64,000 nucleotides of DNA from an uncultured Dysosmobacter sp. (lineage in GTDB: Bacteria > Bacillota > Clostridia > Oscillospirales > Oscillospiraceae): positions 186,001 to 250,000 of the forward strand of contig CAKTIO010000003.1 of NCBI GenBank assembly GCA_934565855.1, in the 5' to 3' direction. Shown piece by piece: positions 17,238 to 25,750 of the stretch. The notes under the pieces were generated by a model. It saw only the letters and a list, made by a program, of their open reading frames with translations, was not told the DNA's origin and searched no databases. Made by a program: the position numbers and the translations under genes. Position 1 is the stretch's first letter, and each line of letters starts with the position of its first letter.

Positions 17238-17804
17238 TTATTCTTCCGGTCTGTTCTGGGCGGCAAGCAGCAGTGCCCGTTCACCGTTGCCGCGCATTAA
17301 AAAGCACAGCCGCTCCATATTTTTTTCCAGATCGTATTTCATACCGCTGTCCAGCCAGTCCAGCAGAACGCCAGTCGCGGAGCACTGGTAATACCAGCTC
17401 AGCAGGGTCCGGTCCTCTGGAGAAACGGGGAGCTCATTTGCCACACTCTCGAAATACTCGTCCGCCATGTGCTGGGAGAGCTTCCGTAGATACAGCAGAA
17501 ATTCCTCCCGGGGGATTCCACGGTAGATGTGCAGCACGGCAGCACGGTGTGCCTGAAAGTATTCCAGCATCGGGAGGATGCAGTCCAGCGGTTCGCCCAG
17601 CCTGCAGTGGTTATGGATGATCCAGTCGATTTTCTCCTCGACCATTTCCTGAAGCAGGGTAGGGATATCTGGGAAGTGATAGTAAAAGGTGTTCCGGTTC
17701 ACGCCGCACAGGTCTACAATGTCCTTTACCTTGATTTTGTTCATTGGACGTTCCTCTAAAAGCTGTGCAAGAGCTGCCATCAGTTCTGCTTTTGTCTGCC
17801 GCAT
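17238..17804 (-). CDS. TetR/AcrR family transcriptional regulator
   Basis: A 188-residue regulator. The N-terminal HTH (residues 5-50) has the typical 'KIKVKDIVDLCGVNRNTFYY' sequence and 'HF' signature of the family. The C-terminal ligand domain is not recognisable to a subfamily. The start at 17804 is fixed by AGGAGGAT; the frame is open far upstream but antisense to the cysteine desulfurase-like gene. No obvious target is adjacent; the gene lies between the biotin operon and the selenium/sulfur group on the same strand as both. Confidence 0.88.
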   Translation of the reverse strand: MRQTKAELMAALAQLLEERPMNKIKVKDIVDLCGVNRNTFYYHFPDIPTLLQEMVEEKIDWIIHNHCRLGEPLDCILPMLEYFQAHRAAVLHIYRGIPREEFLLYLRKLSQHMADEYFESVANELPVSPEDRTLLSWYYQCSATGVLLDWLDSGMKYDLEKNMERLCFLMRGNGERALLLAAQNRPEE

Positions 17805-17881
17805 GGTATCCTCCTGAAAAAACGGGTGAAAAACAAATGCATTATAACGGATTTCGGAGGAAAATGCAATGAAAATGAAGC

Positions 17882-19048
17882 TCAGATATCTGACAACGGG
17901 GACGCGGCAATGCCTTGCACGGCGGCAGCCGCGGCGTCTACCTCCTCCGGCGTGGTCCAGGGACCGAAGGAGAAGCGGATGGTTCCCTCCGGAAATGTTC
18001 CAAGTGTCCGGTGAGCGGCGGGGGCGCAGTGCAGACCGCACCGTGTCAGAATGCCGAATTCCATTTCCAGCCGCTCTGCAGCGGGAGCAGGGTCCTGACC
18101 GGAAATCTGGATGGAAACGACCCCTACCCGCCCAGTCACAGTGGTCTTTCCGTACACAGTGACGCCTGGAATTTCTTGCAGCTGTGTTAAAAAGCGGCTG
18201 GTCAGTGTCTCCTCGTGGCGCTGAATGGCGGAAATTCCGGTATCTTCCAGATATTGCAGGGCGCGCTCCCATCCATAAATCCCCGGCAGATTGGGGGTCC
18301 CGGATTCAAAGCGGTCCGGCAGATAGGGGGGAAGCCACTCACTGTCCGAGGCGCTGCCGGTTCCTCCGGCAAGCAGTGGCTCCAGTTGGTCTGCAAAATC
18401 CTTTGTTACCAGCAGTGCGCCGATACCCGCCGGACCCAGCAGTCCCTTGTGACCGGGAACCGCCAGGGCGGACAGGTGAAACGCCGTAAAATCCACGGGA
18501 TAGTGTCCTGCGGTCTGGGCGGCATCCAGTACCCAGGGCAAGCTGTGCCGCTTGCAGATATTTCCTACGGCAAGGGCATCCTGCACGGTGCCGCACACAT
18601 TGGAAGCATGAGAGAGGACCAGCAGCCGAGTATTGGAGCGGATCATCGGCTCGATGGCGTCCAGCCGCAGGCTTCCGTCCGGAAAGCAGGGGATCCGGTC
18701 AAATGCTATGCCCTGCTGGGTCAGCCGCTGCAGGGGGCGCATCACGGCGTTGTGTTCCATTGAGCTGACCAGACAGTGGTCTCCGGGGTGAAGAAAGCCG
18801 CAGATTGCCTGATTCAGCGCAGCTGTTGCACCGGAGGTCAGAAGGACCTGCGTAGGGGATTCTGTGAAATGAAAGATTCCAGCCAGCCGTTCCCGCAGCT
18901 GAAGCTCTACCAGCCCCACCTCCTGTGCCTGTGAGTAAACGGAACGGTTCACTGGCGCGCCGATCTGGTCCAGATATTCCTTCATCCGGTCACTGACCCC
19001 GGCAGGCTTTGGATAAGAGGTGGCAGCGTTATCCAAATAAATCATCAT
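17882..19048 (-). CDS. cysteine desulfurase family protein (class V aminotransferase fold), selenium-locus type
   Basis: A 388-residue PLP enzyme. 'YLDNAATSYPKP' at the N-terminus, the Asp of 'LDAAQTAG' (Asp175) and the PLP lysine Lys201 in 'VPGHKG' mark the NifS/CsdA-like group. A Cys-rich stretch 'TRCGLHCAP' near residue 335 offers the persulfide-carrying cysteine. This subtype is known to accompany YedE/YedF selenium genes, and here those genes lie divergently at 19242. I infer delivery of S or Se from cysteine or selenocysteine; the sequence cannot tell which. GAGGGGA precedes two adjacent ATGs (19048 and 19045). Confidence 0.85.
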   Translation of the reverse strand: MMIYLDNAATSYPKPAGVSDRMKEYLDQIGAPVNRSVYSQAQEVGLVELQLRERLAGIFHFTESPTQVLLTSGATAALNQAICGFLHPGDHCLVSSMEHNAVMRPLQRLTQQGIAFDRIPCFPDGSLRLDAIEPMIRSNTRLLVLSHASNVCGTVQDALAVGNICKRHSLPWVLDAAQTAGHYPVDFTAFHLSALAVPGHKGLLGPAGIGALLVTKDFADQLEPLLAGGTGSASDSEWLPPYLPDRFESGTPNLPGIYGWERALQYLEDTGISAIQRHEETLTSRFLTQLQEIPGVTVYGKTTVTGRVGVVSIQISGQDPAPAAERLEMEFGILTRCGLHCAPAAHRTLGTFPEGTIRFSFGPWTTPEEVDAAAAAVQGIAASPLSDI

Positions 19049-19171
19049 TGAACATCCCCTCTGTAACTGTTTTTTCTATTGTAGCAAGCATCATGGGAAA
19101 AGTAAAAGGAAAGCTTTTCCTATTGAAAATAAAAATTGGGAAAATGACGTTTTTCCACAGTTTTCTTTGGT

Positions 19172-19200
19172 TTGACAAGCCAAAATCGATATTCTATAAT
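19172..19200 (+). promoter_or_regulatory. consensus sigma-A promoter of the YedE operon
   Basis: TTGACA (19172-19177), a 17-base spacer and TATAAT (19195-19200): a perfect match to consensus. The -35 lies within TTTGG-N9-CCAAA (19166-19184), a small inverted repeat that could be an operator. Confidence 0.85.
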
Positions 19201-19241
19201 ATGAATAGCGATACTCCGTGAAATAACATAGGAGGGAAGAA

Positions 19242-20339
19242 ATGAAAAAGGGAAATTGGGTCGTTATTTTAGCCGGTGTGGCAGTGGGAATCGCCGCACT
19301 GACACTGACCGCGCTGGGAAATCCGGCGAACATGGGCTTTTGCATTGCCTGCTTTGAGCGGGATATTGCAGGTGCGGTGGGACTGCACAGTGCCGCCAAA
19401 GTCCAGTATCTCCGTCCGGAAATTTTAGGGCTGATCCTGGGATCCTTCCTGATGGCGGTAACCGGAAAGGAATTCCGTGCAAAGGCTGGTTCCGCGCCCG
19501 CCACCCGGTTTATTCTGGGAGCGTTTGTAATGATCGGCGCGCTGGTGTTCTTAGGCTGCCCCCTGCGGATGGTCCTGCGGCTTGGCGGCGGAGATTTTAA
19601 TGCCGTGGTGGGGCTTATCGGCTTTGTCCTCGGCATTGGCATTGGCGTGTGCTTCCTGAAGCGCGGCTTTACGCTTCAGCGGGCTTACCCGGTCAGCAAA
19701 GTAGAGGGATCTATTCTCCCTGTGGTAGCTGTGGGATTGCTGCTCCTGGGTCTGGCAGCGCCCTTTCTGCTGCGCGCCAGCGAGGAGGGTCCCGGCTCCA
19801 AGCATGCTCCCACTGTAGTTGCCTTGCTGATTGCTATGGTGGTGGGCGCATTGGCGCAGAAGGCACGGCTGTGCATGGTGGGCGGCATCCGGGATGTGAT
19901 GCTGTTCCGGGATGCGACGCTGCTGTACGGTTATATTGCAATTTTTATTACTGTGCTGGTCGGAAATCTGGCGCTGCATAACTTTCATCCGGGCTTCCTG
20001 TCCCAGCCCATTGCGCACAGCAGCCAACTGTGGAACCTGCTGGGCATGGTAGTGGCTGGCTGGGGTTCCGTTCTGTTGGGCGGATGCCCGCTGCGCCAAC
20101 TGATTCTGGCAGGAGAGGGCAATGGCGACTGTGCAGTTACCGTGTTCGGAATGATTATCGGCGCCGCATTTGCCCATAACTTTGCGCTGGCAGGCAATCC
20201 GGATTCCGTCAATGAGGCAGGACAGTACATTGTGGGTGGAATCGCCACCACCGGAAAGGTAGCGGTGATTCTGGCGCTGGCTGTTCTGCTGGTGGTTTCC
20301 ATCATCAATTCCCGTCAGGAGGTAAAGGCAAATGGTTGA
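19242..20339 (+). CDS. yedE: YedE family putative selenium transporter
   Basis: A 365-residue membrane protein of the YeeE/YedE family with about ten helices. Two internal repeats each carry the family's Gly-rich Cys motif: 'LGCPLRMVLRLGGGD' near residue 105 and 'GGCPLRQLILAGEGNGD' near residue 285. Members import thiosulfate or, in this locus type, are linked to selenium metabolism. It is followed by an overlapping TusA-like gene and a DUF3343 gene, a set repeatedly found in selenium-using bacteria. AGGAGGG precedes the ATG and a perfect promoter lies upstream. No selD or selenoprotein gene is visible in the window. Confidence 0.88.
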   Translation: MKKGNWVVILAGVAVGIAALTLTALGNPANMGFCIACFERDIAGAVGLHSAAKVQYLRPEILGLILGSFLMAVTGKEFRAKAGSAPATRFILGAFVMIGALVFLGCPLRMVLRLGGGDFNAVVGLIGFVLGIGIGVCFLKRGFTLQRAYPVSKVEGSILPVVAVGLLLLGLAAPFLLRASEEGPGSKHAPTVVALLIAMVVGALAQKARLCMVGGIRDVMLFRDATLLYGYIAIFITVLVGNLALHNFHPGFLSQPIAHSSQLWNLLGMVVAGWGSVLLGGCPLRQLILAGEGNGDCAVTVFGMIIGAAFAHNFALAGNPDSVNEAGQYIVGGIATTGKVAVILALAVLLVVSIINSRQEVKANG

Positions 20340-20535
20340 TGCAAGAGGTTATCTCTGTCCTATGCCAGTGGTAATGGTACAGAAGGAAGTGAAGGCGCAT
20401 GCTCCGGCGCAGCTGGAGGTAATGGTGGATAACCAGTGTGCCGTGGAAAATGTTACCCGTTTTGGCAGAAGTCAGGGCTATCAGGTCTCTGTTGCGGAAC
20501 AGGGCGCGGATTTTCTGCTGACCTTACAGAAATGA
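20332..20535 (+). CDS. TusA/SirA-like sulfurtransferase (YedF N-terminal type)
   Basis: A 67-residue protein with the TusA fold. The active-site motif is 'GYLCPMPVV' with Cys9, the residue that carries persulfide (or selenide) in this family. Full YedF proteins carry this domain plus a DsrE-like part; here only the TusA-like part is present. The ATG overlaps the YedE stop by eight bases, indicating coupled translation. It would accept S/Se from the desulfurase-like enzyme or from YedE-imported substrate. Confidence 0.88.
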   Translation: MVDARGYLCPMPVVMVQKEVKAHAPAQLEVMVDNQCAVENVTRFGRSQGYQVSVAEQGADFLLTLQK

Positions 20536-20771
20536 ACGCTTACGTTGCAACCTTTCACACCCATGTTGCCGCGCTGATAACCTGCCGGACATTGACCGGT
20601 CGGGGTGTTTCCGCGCGGATGGCTCCCGTTCCAAGAAGGCTGAGCTCCTCCTGCGGTACCTGTGTTTTCTTTACAGCGGAGACGCCGGTGCTGGATGCAA
20701 TGGCACAGGACGTAGAGGGCGTATACTTACAGCAGGGACAGCAGTATACACGGCTGTTTTCTAATGAATAG
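20532..20771 (+). CDS. DUF3343 domain-containing protein
   Basis: A 79-residue protein of the small DUF3343 family, which has a putative Se/S-binding 'SCGTC' pair (Cys about residues 41 and 44) and a short alpha/beta fold. It starts inside the TusA-like stop (ATGA overlap at 20532), so the three genes form one tight operon. The family commonly sits beside YedE/YedF and cysteine desulfurase genes; a role in handling the S/Se carrier is likely but unproven. A terminator follows at once. Confidence 0.8.
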   Translation: MNAYVATFHTHVAALITCRTLTGRGVSARMAPVPRRLSSSCGTCVFFTAETPVLDAMAQDVEGVYLQQGQQYTRLFSNE

Positions 20772-20777
20772 GTCTCA

Positions 20778-20809
20778 ATGGGCACTGTACAATGCAGTGC
20801 CCATTTTTG
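20778..20809 (+). terminator. terminator of the YedE operon
   Basis: ATGGGCACTG (20778-20787) pairs with CAGTGCCCAT (20795-20804), followed by TTTTT. Confidence 0.85.
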
Positions 20810-20912
20810 TGGAAACAGAGTTGAAATTGCAGAGGAATCTTTATAAAATGAAAGAAACGAAACCGGACCAGTGCAAAGAAAGAAATACATAAGAGACAGG
20901 AGAACGCATGCG

Positions 20913-21854
20913 ATGAATTGTGGCGGGGATGTGCTAAAGCAGCTCCAGCAGCAGACCGCGGAGAAAAAGCGGCTGGAGGGGAAGCTTCGGGAGCTGTATA
21001 TGCAGCGGACAGTCCTGCAAAAGCAGGTAGAGAAGCTGGAGCAGGAAAAGCTGGCTGAGCAGGCAGACGTTGACCGTCTGGAAAACCACAGCCTTTCGGC
21101 ACTTTTCTACCAGATGGTGGGACGGTTGGACGAAAAGCTGGACAAGGAGCGGCAGGAGGCTTATGCCGCTTGGGCAAAGTATGACGCAGCGGTGCGGGAG
21201 CTGGATTCCGTTGAGGCGGAAATTGCTGTCTGCGAGGAAAGGGCTGCCCAGCTGCAAGACTGCGAGCAGCAGTATCAGGAGGCACTGCAGAAGAAAGCCG
21301 CGGAGATCCGAAGCTCCGGAAATGTAGCGGCACAGGAGCTTCTGCGGGGAGAGGTCCGGATCTCCGAATTGGAAAACCGGATAAAGGAGATTCAGGAGGC
21401 TGTAAATACCGGTGAAACCGCCCTGCATACAGCGGAAGGCGTTCTAAAGGCGTTGGACAGTGCGGAGGGGTGGAGCCATTGGGACATTCTGGGCGGAGGA
21501 CTGCTGGTAGATGCTGCGAAATACAACAGTCTGAACAATGCGCAAACGCAGGTGGAGCAGTTGCAGGAGGACCTGCGCCGCTTTAAGACGGAGCTGACAG
21601 ATGTGACGGTGGAATCAGATCTGAAGGTCAGCATCGATGGCTTTCTGCAATTCGCGGATTTCTTTTTTGATGGGCTGTTTGCGGATCTGGCGGTGATGGA
21701 GCATATCAACAAGTCTCAGGAGAGAGTAGAGAAGACCCGGGATGAGATCCGAAGCGTGCTGTCCCGGCTGGCAGAGCTGCGTGCTGCGGCATCCGCGGAG
21801 CTGGACACGGAACGGGAACGGACCGCTCAAATCACGGTAGATACAGTGCTTTGA
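20913..21854 (+). CDS. coiled-coil protein of unknown function
   Basis: A 313-residue protein that I do not recognise. It is soluble, with no signal peptide. Long heptad-like stretches rich in Glu, Lys, Gln and Leu occupy roughly residues 5-80, 95-180 and 215-250, and another charged helix runs from about 280 to the end. Between them are two hydrophobic patches: 'WDILGGGLLVDAAKYNS' (about 195-210) and 'FLQFADFFFDGLFADLAVM' (about 250-270). The pattern suggests a dimeric rod with small helical caps. The start at 20913 follows AGGAGA by nine bases; an earlier in-frame ATG has no such site. The frameshifted hydrolase begins 30 bp downstream, probably in the same transcript. Confidence 0.7.
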   Translation: MNCGGDVLKQLQQQTAEKKRLEGKLRELYMQRTVLQKQVEKLEQEKLAEQADVDRLENHSLSALFYQMVGRLDEKLDKERQEAYAAWAKYDAAVRELDSVEAEIAVCEERAAQLQDCEQQYQEALQKKAAEIRSSGNVAAQELLRGEVRISELENRIKEIQEAVNTGETALHTAEGVLKALDSAEGWSHWDILGGGLLVDAAKYNSLNNAQTQVEQLQEDLRRFKTELTDVTVESDLKVSIDGFLQFADFFFDGLFADLAVMEHINKSQERVEKTRDEIRSVLSRLAELRAAASAELDTERERTAQITVDTVL

Positions 21855-21884
21855 CGGAATAAATTGAGAAGGGAATGAAAGATC

Positions 21885-22776
21885 GTGCCTGAAGCAGGAA
21901 ACCGTACATATCGTGTTAAAACAGATGGCTTTCACGGGGAGCTGTTCCTTCCGGCAGAGGACAAATACCCGGGAAAGGCACTCATCTGCTTCAGCGGCAG
22001 CGATGGCGGCATGGAGCTTGCCCGGGGGCTGGCAGGGGTATTTCAATCACACGGACTGACAACACTGGCACTCGCCTATGTAATGGAGGAAGGGCTGTCC
22101 CAACGATTTATTGGATATTCCCATTGACTTTCTGGAAGCGGCGGTAAAGCGGCTGCACGGAATGGGATACAAAAGGGTGGGGCTTTGGGGCATCTCGAAG
22201 GGGGCGGAGCTGGCGCTGACAGTGGGAAGCCTTTTGCCGGGGCGTGTCAACGCGGTGATCGCGGTAGCGCCTATGAATACTGTATGCCAGGGCTTTACCA
22301 AGGAAAGGGGCGTCTCCCTTATGCCGGGAAGCAGCTGGAGCTTTCATGGAGTGGGAATTCCGTATACTCCTTTTGGATCGGAAAAATTCCCTCTCGGGTC
22401 CGTGCTGTGGAAAAGCATCCGTATGCGGGAGCTGACCATGTACGATCTCTATTTGCCGCTTGTGCAGCACCCTGCCCCTGCCGCGGTGATTCCAGTCGAA
22501 AAAATAACCGGTCCGGTTTTGCTGATCTCCTCTAAGATGGATACCATGTGGCCATCCGAACTGGCGGCAGAGCAGATCATGAAGCGATTGCGGGAGCATG
22601 GTTTTCCATATGCCTGCCGGCATTTAAGCTATGATTATGGCAGCCATCTGTTCGTTCCAATGGAATTGCGGAGCGCAAAGTTTTTCAAGGGAGACCGGGG
22701 GAAGAATCGAGAACCGGGACGAAAAGCCCGGATGGATTCCCTTGTGAAAACCCTGGAATTTGTTTCTCAGTGGTGA
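21885..22776 (+). pseudogene. BAAT/acyl-CoA thioester hydrolase-type alpha/beta hydrolase, broken by a 1-bp frameshift
   Basis: Two frames together encode one alpha/beta hydrolase of about 296 residues. The first (GTG at 21885, after AGAAGGGA) gives the N-terminus to 'LALAYVMEEGLSQ' and stops at 22125-22127. The second continues with 'DLLDIPIDFLEAA' from 22105 and carries the catalytic set: nucleophile in 'GISKGAE', Asp in 'SSKMDTMWPS' and His in 'YGSHLFVP'. Removing one base near C22104 restores a continuous reading frame that matches this family ('LALAY...' running directly into the helix before the nucleophile). So this is a recent single-base insertion or a sequencing error; all catalytic residues are intact otherwise. 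Confidence 0.8.
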
Positions 22777-22812
22777 GCTGCGCAGAGCAGACACATTCTA
22801 TCTCTTGTTCTT

Positions 22813-22866
22813 AAAAACAGGCTGAATCTTCCACGTGTTTTAGTGCCGGGGGTTCAGCCTGTTTTC
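22813..22866. terminator. terminator after the hydrolase
   Basis: AAAACAGGCTGAA (22814-22826) pairs with TTCAGCCTGTTTT (22853-22865) around a long loop; T-runs follow on both strands. Confidence 0.8.
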
Positions 22867-22961
22867 TGTCCGTGGATGGTGTTTTGCGGTCTGCACGTTT
22901 CCCCTCTGGAGGCAAACCGCCTGCCTTCCGAAAAAATCATCCATAATTTCTCATCCTTGTC

Positions 22962-22992
22962 TTGACCTTGGAGCTACTCCAAGGTTTATAGT
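22962..22992 (+). promoter_or_regulatory. MerR-type promoter/operator of the methyltransferase-BCCT operon
   Basis: TTGACC (22962-22967) and TATAGT (22987-22992) are 19 bases apart, the over-long spacing that MerR regulators correct by twisting DNA. The spacer is filled by a perfect dyad CCTTGGAG-CTA-CTCCAAGG (22966-22984), close to known MerR-family operators. A MerR gene is the last gene of this operon, so autoregulation is expected. Confidence 0.9.
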
Positions 22993-23065
22993 CAAAAGGT
23001 ATATTTTTCTGGTGAAAGGTGTCGAAAGCTGTGCGCCTTCCATCGAAGCATCGGGAGGGATACCC

Positions 23066-24049
23066 ATGGAAATGAAACGCGCATCTATGGAGGGGCTGAT
23101 AGAGCAGGTGGGACAGATCGTCATTGACGGTTCCATGTCCACAGCGCTGGAGCATATGGGCGTGAATCTGAACCACAAGCTTTGGACCGCCATTGCTTTG
23201 ATCCAGTGTCCGGACAAGGTAAAGCAGGTCCACAAAAACTATTTCAAGGCGGGCGCTGACTGCGGCATTACCTGCAGCTATCAGGCAACAATCCCCGGAT
23301 TGATGAACACCGGCTTCTCGCAGGATGAAGCAGAAAGCATCATTTCCGAGAGTGTGCGGCTGTTTATGGAAGCCCGTGAGGAATGGTGGCAGGAGGAGGG
23401 GAAGGCTGCCGGACGCGCCTGGCCGCTGTGCCTGGCTGGCATCGGTCCCTACGGCGCTTATCTGGCGGATGGTTCCGAATACCGGGGCAACTACGGCGTG
23501 TCTGACGAGACCCTTCGTGAGTTTCATCAGCGCCGTATGGAGCTTTTGTGGCAGGGCGGCGCCGATATCCTGCTGATCGAAACTCAGCCCTCTCTGCATG
23601 AGGCGCTGATCGAGGCGGACATTGCCGAAAAGCTGGGCGCGGATTACTGGATCAGCTTCTCCTGCCGGGATGAAAAGCACATCAACGAGGGCGACCTGAT
23701 CGCCGACTGCGCAAAGGTCCTCTCTCAGGGGCATCCGCACCTGAAGATGATCGGCGTCAACTGCACCAAGCCAGTGTATGTGGAGGGTCTGGTGCGGGAG
23801 CTGCGCCGCTCCACCAGCCTGCCCATTGGCGTGTATCCCAACAGCGGTGAGGAGTATGATCCCACCACCAAGACCTGGCATGGTACGCCGGGCAGCAGGA
23901 GCTTCCACGATTGGGCGCTGTCCTATTACCGGGCAGGCGCCGATGCGGTGGGAGGCTGCTGCACCACAACGGAGACCCATGTGCTTCAGGTGGTGGAAGC
24001 CAGGGAGGACTTCCGCCGTGCCGGGTGCGCCCGGACCATCCTGCGCTGA
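23066..24049 (+). CDS. homocysteine S-methyltransferase family protein
   Basis: A 327-residue TIM-barrel methyltransferase. Zinc ligands are Cys233 ('GVNCTKP') and the Cys298-Cys299 pair in 'GGCCTT', the exact pattern of MmuM/BHMT/MetH N-domain enzymes, and 'DGSMSTALE' near residue 21 is the family's N-terminal loop. These enzymes move a methyl group from S-methylmethionine, betaine or a methylated thiol to homocysteine, making methionine. Length fits MmuM (about 310). The start at 23066 follows GGGAGGGA by five bases; a GTG at 23012 in the same frame is less likely. First gene of the MerR-controlled operon; the BCCT transporter downstream suggests a betaine-like sulfonium or ammonium methyl donor. 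Confidence 0.88.
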   Translation: MEMKRASMEGLIEQVGQIVIDGSMSTALEHMGVNLNHKLWTAIALIQCPDKVKQVHKNYFKAGADCGITCSYQATIPGLMNTGFSQDEAESIISESVRLFMEAREEWWQEEGKAAGRAWPLCLAGIGPYGAYLADGSEYRGNYGVSDETLREFHQRRMELLWQGGADILLIETQPSLHEALIEADIAEKLGADYWISFSCRDEKHINEGDLIADCAKVLSQGHPHLKMIGVNCTKPVYVEGLVRELRRSTSLPIGVYPNSGEEYDPTTKTWHGTPGSRSFHDWALSYYRAGADAVGGCCTTTETHVLQVVEAREDFRRAGCARTILR

Positions 24050-24056
24050 AAACCAT

Positions 24057-24076
24057 GCGCCTGTTTCGGCAGGCGC
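24057..24076 (+). other. hairpin between methyltransferase and BCCT genes
   Basis: GCGCCTG-TTTCGG-CAGGCGC followed by GGCTTTT. Could be a weak attenuator or an mRNA-processing hairpin; the T-tract is poor. Confidence 0.35.
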
Positions 24077-24178
24077 GGCTTTTCGAGGAATACCTTGGAG
24101 CCGCACAAAGGTTTCCGCTTCCCCTGTCACGCGGGACTGGGTCCGCGAAATCACTGCAAGCTGTTTTAGGAGGAACGT

Positions 24179-25735
24179 ATGGAAAACAAAGGTAAAATCA
24201 GAGTAGGACTCAGCGCCGTGGTCGTGGCGCTGATCCTGGCATTCTTCATCCCTGCTGCCGTATTTCCGGAGCAGACCAGAGCTGTCTGCTCCGCCATGTA
24301 CAGCATCATCACCCACAATCTGGCATGGCTCATGTTTGCCTGCTTTGTAACGGTGGTGGTAGGCGCGGTGTACCTGTCCTTCTCCAAGCACGGACGGGTC
24401 CGTCTGGGCGGACGGGATGCCAAGCCGGAATTCACCAATTTTGAGTACATTTCCATGAATATGTGCGGCGCACTGGCTGCCGGCGTAGTGGTATTCGGCT
24501 TTACCGAGTGGATGAACTACGTCAATGACACCCCCTTCCAGGTGGAGGCAGGCTCCGTCCGGGCATACGAGTATGCCGCAGCGTACCCGCTGTTCCATTG
24601 GGGACCCCTGATGTGGGCGCTGTATGTGGTGCCGGGCATTGCCATCGGCTACCTGTTCTATAACCGCAAGTGCATGAATTCTTGGTCTATGGCGGAGGCG
24701 TGCAAGCCCGCCCTGGGACGCTTCGGCAACGCTGCCGCTCCTGTGATCGATGTGATGACGGTGTTTTCCACCGCCTCCGGCTGCTGCACCACCATTGGTT
24801 TGGGCACGCCTGTCATTGCGCAGCTCTATGCCACCATCACCGGCACGGAGGTTACCTTCCAGCTGAAAATGGCGGTCATTGGTGTGTTCTTCGTATTCCT
24901 GTGCCTGTTCGGCGCAACACCCCTGAAGAAGGGCATGGCTCCCATCAGCAAGGCAAACGTATGGCTGGGTATCGGTCTTCTGGCGCTGGTGCTGTTTATC
25001 GGACCGACCTCCTTCATCCTGAACACTGCATGGCAGGCAATGGGCGCAAATGTTGCCAACGTGGTGGAGATGTGTTCCTTCACCGATTCCATCGGTCAGG
25101 GACTGTTGAGCCCCGACTGGACGGTTTTCTATGTGGTGTGGTATCTGGGCATTGCCGCCAAGACCGGTCTGTGGGTGGCAAAGATCTCCTACGGTCGCAC
25201 CTTTAAGGAAATCATGATGGCTGTCAGCATCTGGACCGCCGTTGCCTGCTGGATCTCCTTCTCCATTCTGGGCAATTTCGCGCTGGATCTGGAGGTCAAC
25301 CACGGTGTAATGTACTCTGAGATGATCGGTGAACTGGGTCAGTCCGGTGTCATTGCAGATATCATCAGCCGCCTGCCCGCACCGACGCTGTTTATGATCG
25401 GCTTCATCATTCTGATTTTCCTGAACATTGCTACCTCCGCAACCTCTTCCGCAGCCACCGCGGCGATCATGACCTCCAAGAACCTGGGAACCACCGAGGA
25501 ACCGTCCTTCCTGTTCAAGCTGTTCTGGATCGCCATGACCTTTGCCATCCCCGTGGGCTTCCTGCTGATTGAAAATGCCACCGGCATTCAGGCGCTGAGC
25601 ATCATCAAGAGCTTTAACAACGTCATGTACCTGCCCCTGATCGCCCTGCTGCTGTTGGTTTCCGTGTCCTTCCTGAAGGTCTACCGGGAGGATCTCAAAA
25701 ACGGTGTGGTGGACTTTGAGCTGGACCGTAAGTAA
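24179..25735 (+). CDS. BCCT family (betaine/carnitine/choline) transporter, divergent
   Basis: A 518-residue protein with twelve hydrophobic helices that aligns with the BCCT family: 'FGFTEWMNY' near residue 106, the 'YPLFHWG' loop and the helix-8 signature ending 'KISYGRT' near residue 340. The aromatic signature is only partly kept: it begins 'DWTVFYVVWYLG' but the usual W-x-P-F-x-G-x-F part reads 'IAAKTGLWV'. The substrate-binding Trp box is therefore altered, hinting at a substrate other than choline or glycine betaine. Because it sits behind a homocysteine methyltransferase, S-methylmethionine, DMSP or another methylated onium compound is plausible. GGAGG precedes the ATG. Confidence 0.87.
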   Translation: MENKGKIRVGLSAVVVALILAFFIPAAVFPEQTRAVCSAMYSIITHNLAWLMFACFVTVVVGAVYLSFSKHGRVRLGGRDAKPEFTNFEYISMNMCGALAAGVVVFGFTEWMNYVNDTPFQVEAGSVRAYEYAAAYPLFHWGPLMWALYVVPGIAIGYLFYNRKCMNSWSMAEACKPALGRFGNAAAPVIDVMTVFSTASGCCTTIGLGTPVIAQLYATITGTEVTFQLKMAVIGVFFVFLCLFGATPLKKGMAPISKANVWLGIGLLALVLFIGPTSFILNTAWQAMGANVANVVEMCSFTDSIGQGLLSPDWTVFYVVWYLGIAAKTGLWVAKISYGRTFKEIMMAVSIWTAVACWISFSILGNFALDLEVNHGVMYSEMIGELGQSGVIADIISRLPAPTLFMIGFIILIFLNIATSATSSAATAAIMTSKNLGTTEEPSFLFKLFWIAMTFAIPVGFLLIENATGIQALSIIKSFNNVMYLPLIALLLLVSVSFLKVYREDLKNGVVDFELDRK

Positions 25736-25750
25736 AGGGGGGAACGCACG

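Noticed and set aside
22100..22130. Selenocysteine read-through of the TGA in the hydrolase, given the nearby selenium genes
   Set aside because: The matching continuation is in another frame starting at 22105, and the frame after the TGA has no homology.
23012..23065. Upstream GTG start of the methyltransferase
   Set aside because: No ribosome site, whereas the ATG at 23066 has GGGAGGGA at good distance and begins the family-like sequence.
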